Shown piece after piece: positions 61,501-64,000 of a stretch of 64,000 nt of DNA (position 1 is its first letter; every line of letters begins with the position of its first letter). This DNA is from Bursaphelenchus xylophilus (lineage: Eukaryota > Nematoda > Chromadorea > Rhabditida > Aphelenchoididae). The notes beneath the pieces are model-generated. The model saw only the letters and a list, made by a program, of their open reading frames with translations, was not told the origin of the DNA and did not search any database. The position numbers were made by a program, and so were the translations under genes. The stretch lies in contig CAJFCV020000006.1 of assembly GCA_904066235.2 (NCBI GenBank), positions 310,001 through 374,000 on the forward strand, in the 5' to 3' direction.

Positions 61501-64000
61501 ATGCGGAGTTTCAGCTTCTTTGGAGTCAAATTACGCCGGTAGCGAGCGAAAAACTTTGATATTGTACTAGAAAAGTGTTTAGAAAAAAAGTGAATTAGCG
61601 ATGTCGGAGTGAAGGGACGTGGCATACACCGTTCGAACCATAATCGAATGAAATTTCAGAATGCGGAGTTTCAGCTACTTTGGAGTCAAATTACGCCGGT
61701 AGTGAGCGAAAAACTTTGATATTATACTAGAAAAGTGTTTAGAAAAAAAGTGAATTAGCGATGTCGGAGTGAAGGGACGTGGCATACACCGTTCGAACCA
61801 TAATCGAATGAAATTTCAGAATGCGGAGTTTCAGCTTCTTTGGAGTCAAATTACGCCGGTAGCGAGCGAAAAACTTTGATATTGTACTAGAAAAGTGTTT
61901 AGAAAAAAAGTGAATTAGCGATGTCGGAGTGAAGGGACGTGGCATACACCGTTCGAACCATAATCGAATGAAATTTCAGAATGCGGAGTTTCAGCTTCTT
62001 TGGAGTCAAATTACGCCGGTAGCGAGCGAAAAACTTTGATATTGTACTAGAAAAGTGTTTAGAAAAAAAGTGAATTAGCGATGTCGGAGTGAAGGGACGT
62101 GGCATACACCGTTCGAACCATAATCGAATGAAATTTCAGAATGCGGAGTTTCAGCTTCTTTGGAGTCAAATTACGCCGGTAGCGAGCGAAAAACTTTGAT
62201 ATTGTACTAGAAAAGTGTTTAGAAAAAAAGTGAATTAGTGATGTCGGAGTGAAGGGACGTGGCATACACCGTTCGAACCATAATCGAATGAAATTTCAGA
62301 ATGCGGAGTTTCAGCTTCTTTGGAGTCAAATTACGCCGGTAGTGAGCGAAAAACTTTGATATTGTACTAGAAAAGTGTTTAGAAAAAAGTGAATTAGTGA
62401 TGTCGGAGTGAAGGGACGTGGCATACACCGTTCGAACCATAATCGAATGAAATTTCAGAATGCGGAGTTTCAGCTTCTTTGGAGTCAAATTACGCCGGTA
62501 GCGAGCGAAAAACTTTGATATTGTACTAGAAAAGTGTTTAGAAAAAAAGTGAATTAGCGATGTCGGAGTGAAGGGACGTGGCATACACCGTTCGAACCAT
62601 AATCGAATGAAATTTCAGAATGCGGAGTTTCAGCTTCTTTGGAGTCAAATTACGCCGGTAGCGAGCGAAAAACTTTGATATTGTACTAGAAAAGTGTTTA
62701 GAAAAAAAGTGAATTAGCGATGTCGGAGTGAAGGGACGTGGCATACACCGTTCGAACCATAATCGAATGAAATTTCAGAATGCGGAGTTTCAGCTTCTTT
62801 GGAGTCAAATTACGCCGGTAGCGAGCGAAAAACTTTGATATTGTACTAGAAAAGTGTTTAGAAAAAAAGTGAATTAGCGATGTCGGAGTGAAGGGACGTG
62901 GCATACACCGTTCGAACCATAATCGAATGAAATTTCAGAATGCGGAGTTTCAGCTTCTTTGGAGTCAAATTACGCCGGTAGCGAGCGAAAAACTTTGATA
63001 TTGTACTAGAAAAGTGTTTAGAAAAAAAGTGAATTAGCGATGTCGGAGTGAAGGGACGTGGCATACACCGTTCGAACCATAATCGAATGAAATTTCAGAA
63101 TGCGGAGTTTCAGCTTCTTTGGAGTCAAATTACGCCGGTAGCGAGCGAAAAACTTTGATATTGTACTAGAAAAGTGTTTAGAAAAAAAGTGAATTAGCGA
63201 TGTCGGAGTGAAGGGACGTGGCATACACCGTTCGAACCATAATCGAATGAAATTTCAGAATGCGGAGTTTCAGCTACTTTGGAGTCAAATTACGCCGGTA
63301 GTGAGCGAAAAACTTTGATATTATACTAGAAAAGTGTTTAGAAAAAAAGTGAATTAGCGATGTCGGAGTGAAGGGACGTGGCATACACCGTTCGAACCAT
63401 AATCGAATGAAATTTCAGAATGCGGAGTTTCAGCTTCTTTGGAGTCAAATTACGCCGGTAGCGAGCGAAAAACTTTGATATTGTACTAGAAAAGTGTTTA
63501 GAAAAAAAGTGAATTAGCGATGTCGGAGTGAAGGGACGTGGCATACACCGTTCGAACCATAATCGAATGAAATTTCAGAATGCGGAGTTTCAGCTACTTT
63601 GGAGTCAAATTACGCCGGTAGTGAGCGAAAAACTTTGATATTATACTAGAAAAGTGTTTAGAAAAAAAGTGAATTAGCGATGTCGGAGTGAAGGGACGTG
63701 GCATACACCGTTCGAACCATAATCGAATGAAATTTCAGAATGCGGAGTTTCAGCTTCTTTGGAGTCAAATTACGCCGGTAGCGAGCGAAAAACTTTGATA
63801 TTGTACTAGAAAAGTGTTTAGAAAAAAAGTGAATTAGCGATGTCGGAGTGAAGGGACGTGGCATACACCGTTCGAACCATAATCGAATGAAATTTCAGAA
63901 TGCGGAGTTTCAGCTTCTTTGGAGTCAAATTACGCCGGTAGCGAGCGAAAAACTTTGATATTGTACTAGAAAAGTGTTTAGAAAAAAAGTGAATTAGCGA
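52589..64000 (+). repeat. Satellite array, right block
   Basis: About 71 monomers, same orientation. Nearly all carry C145 (GCTTCTTTGG), with one T145 copy near 59760. Between 52.9 and 56.3 kb two variants appear that I do not see elsewhere: A91>G (GGCGTACACC at about 52999, 53799, 54119 and 54599) and GCTCCTTTGG (about 53051, 53531, 53851, 54651 and 56248). The linked GCTACTTTGG/GTAGTGAGCG/ATTATACTAG monomer recurs at about 61675, 63275 and 63595. The array runs off the end of the window. No genes. Confidence 0.97.

Overview
This window is eukaryotic, non-coding, satellite-dominated DNA. About 58 kb of the 64 kb is one head-to-tail tandem array of a roughly 160-bp monomer, about 365 copies, all in the same orientation. 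The array is interrupted by one LTR retrotransposon (36419-41569) and two assembly gaps (35961-35970 and 52089-52588). There is no bacterial gene organisation. The splice sites in the unique DNA (GTAAGT donors, TTTCAG-type acceptors), short introns and a tRNA-Gln-type primer site suggest a small-genome invertebrate, most like a nematode. That assignment is an inference from splice-site style only.

Layout: (1) 1-36418, satellite. The first ~30 kb carries mixed variants; from about 33.2 kb most monomers carry one variant (C at monomer site 145), and extra variants appear as the retroelement is approached. (2) 36415-41573, a 5,151-bp Ty3/gypsy-type LTR element flanked by a 4-bp target duplication, TTAG, made from the satellite itself. 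(3) 41574-52088, satellite with the greatest monomer diversity, including a roughly 17-monomer segmental duplication. (4) 52589-64000, a more uniform satellite block.

The retroelement is the most interesting part. It has near-identical LTRs, a primer-binding site matching the 3' end of tRNA-Gln and a purine-rich tract, but no recognisable gag, protease, reverse transcriptase or RNase H. The only recognisable polymerase domain is an integrase with an intact D,D-35-E triad and GPY/F module but no N-terminal zinc domain. In place of the missing genes, on the opposite strand, lies what looks like a complete small gene: three exons, two introns with matched phase, a polyadenylation signal and a TATA-like box. 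It encodes a predicted 116-residue single-pass membrane protein with six ectodomain cysteines. An element mobilised through sense RNA would keep the introns of an antisense passenger, so this is consistent with a host gene captured by a non-autonomous retrotransposon and carried into satellite DNA. No function is assigned to the membrane protein.

The many similar minus-strand open frames in the satellite come from a stop-free monomer frame and its length modulo three. They are not annotated as genes.
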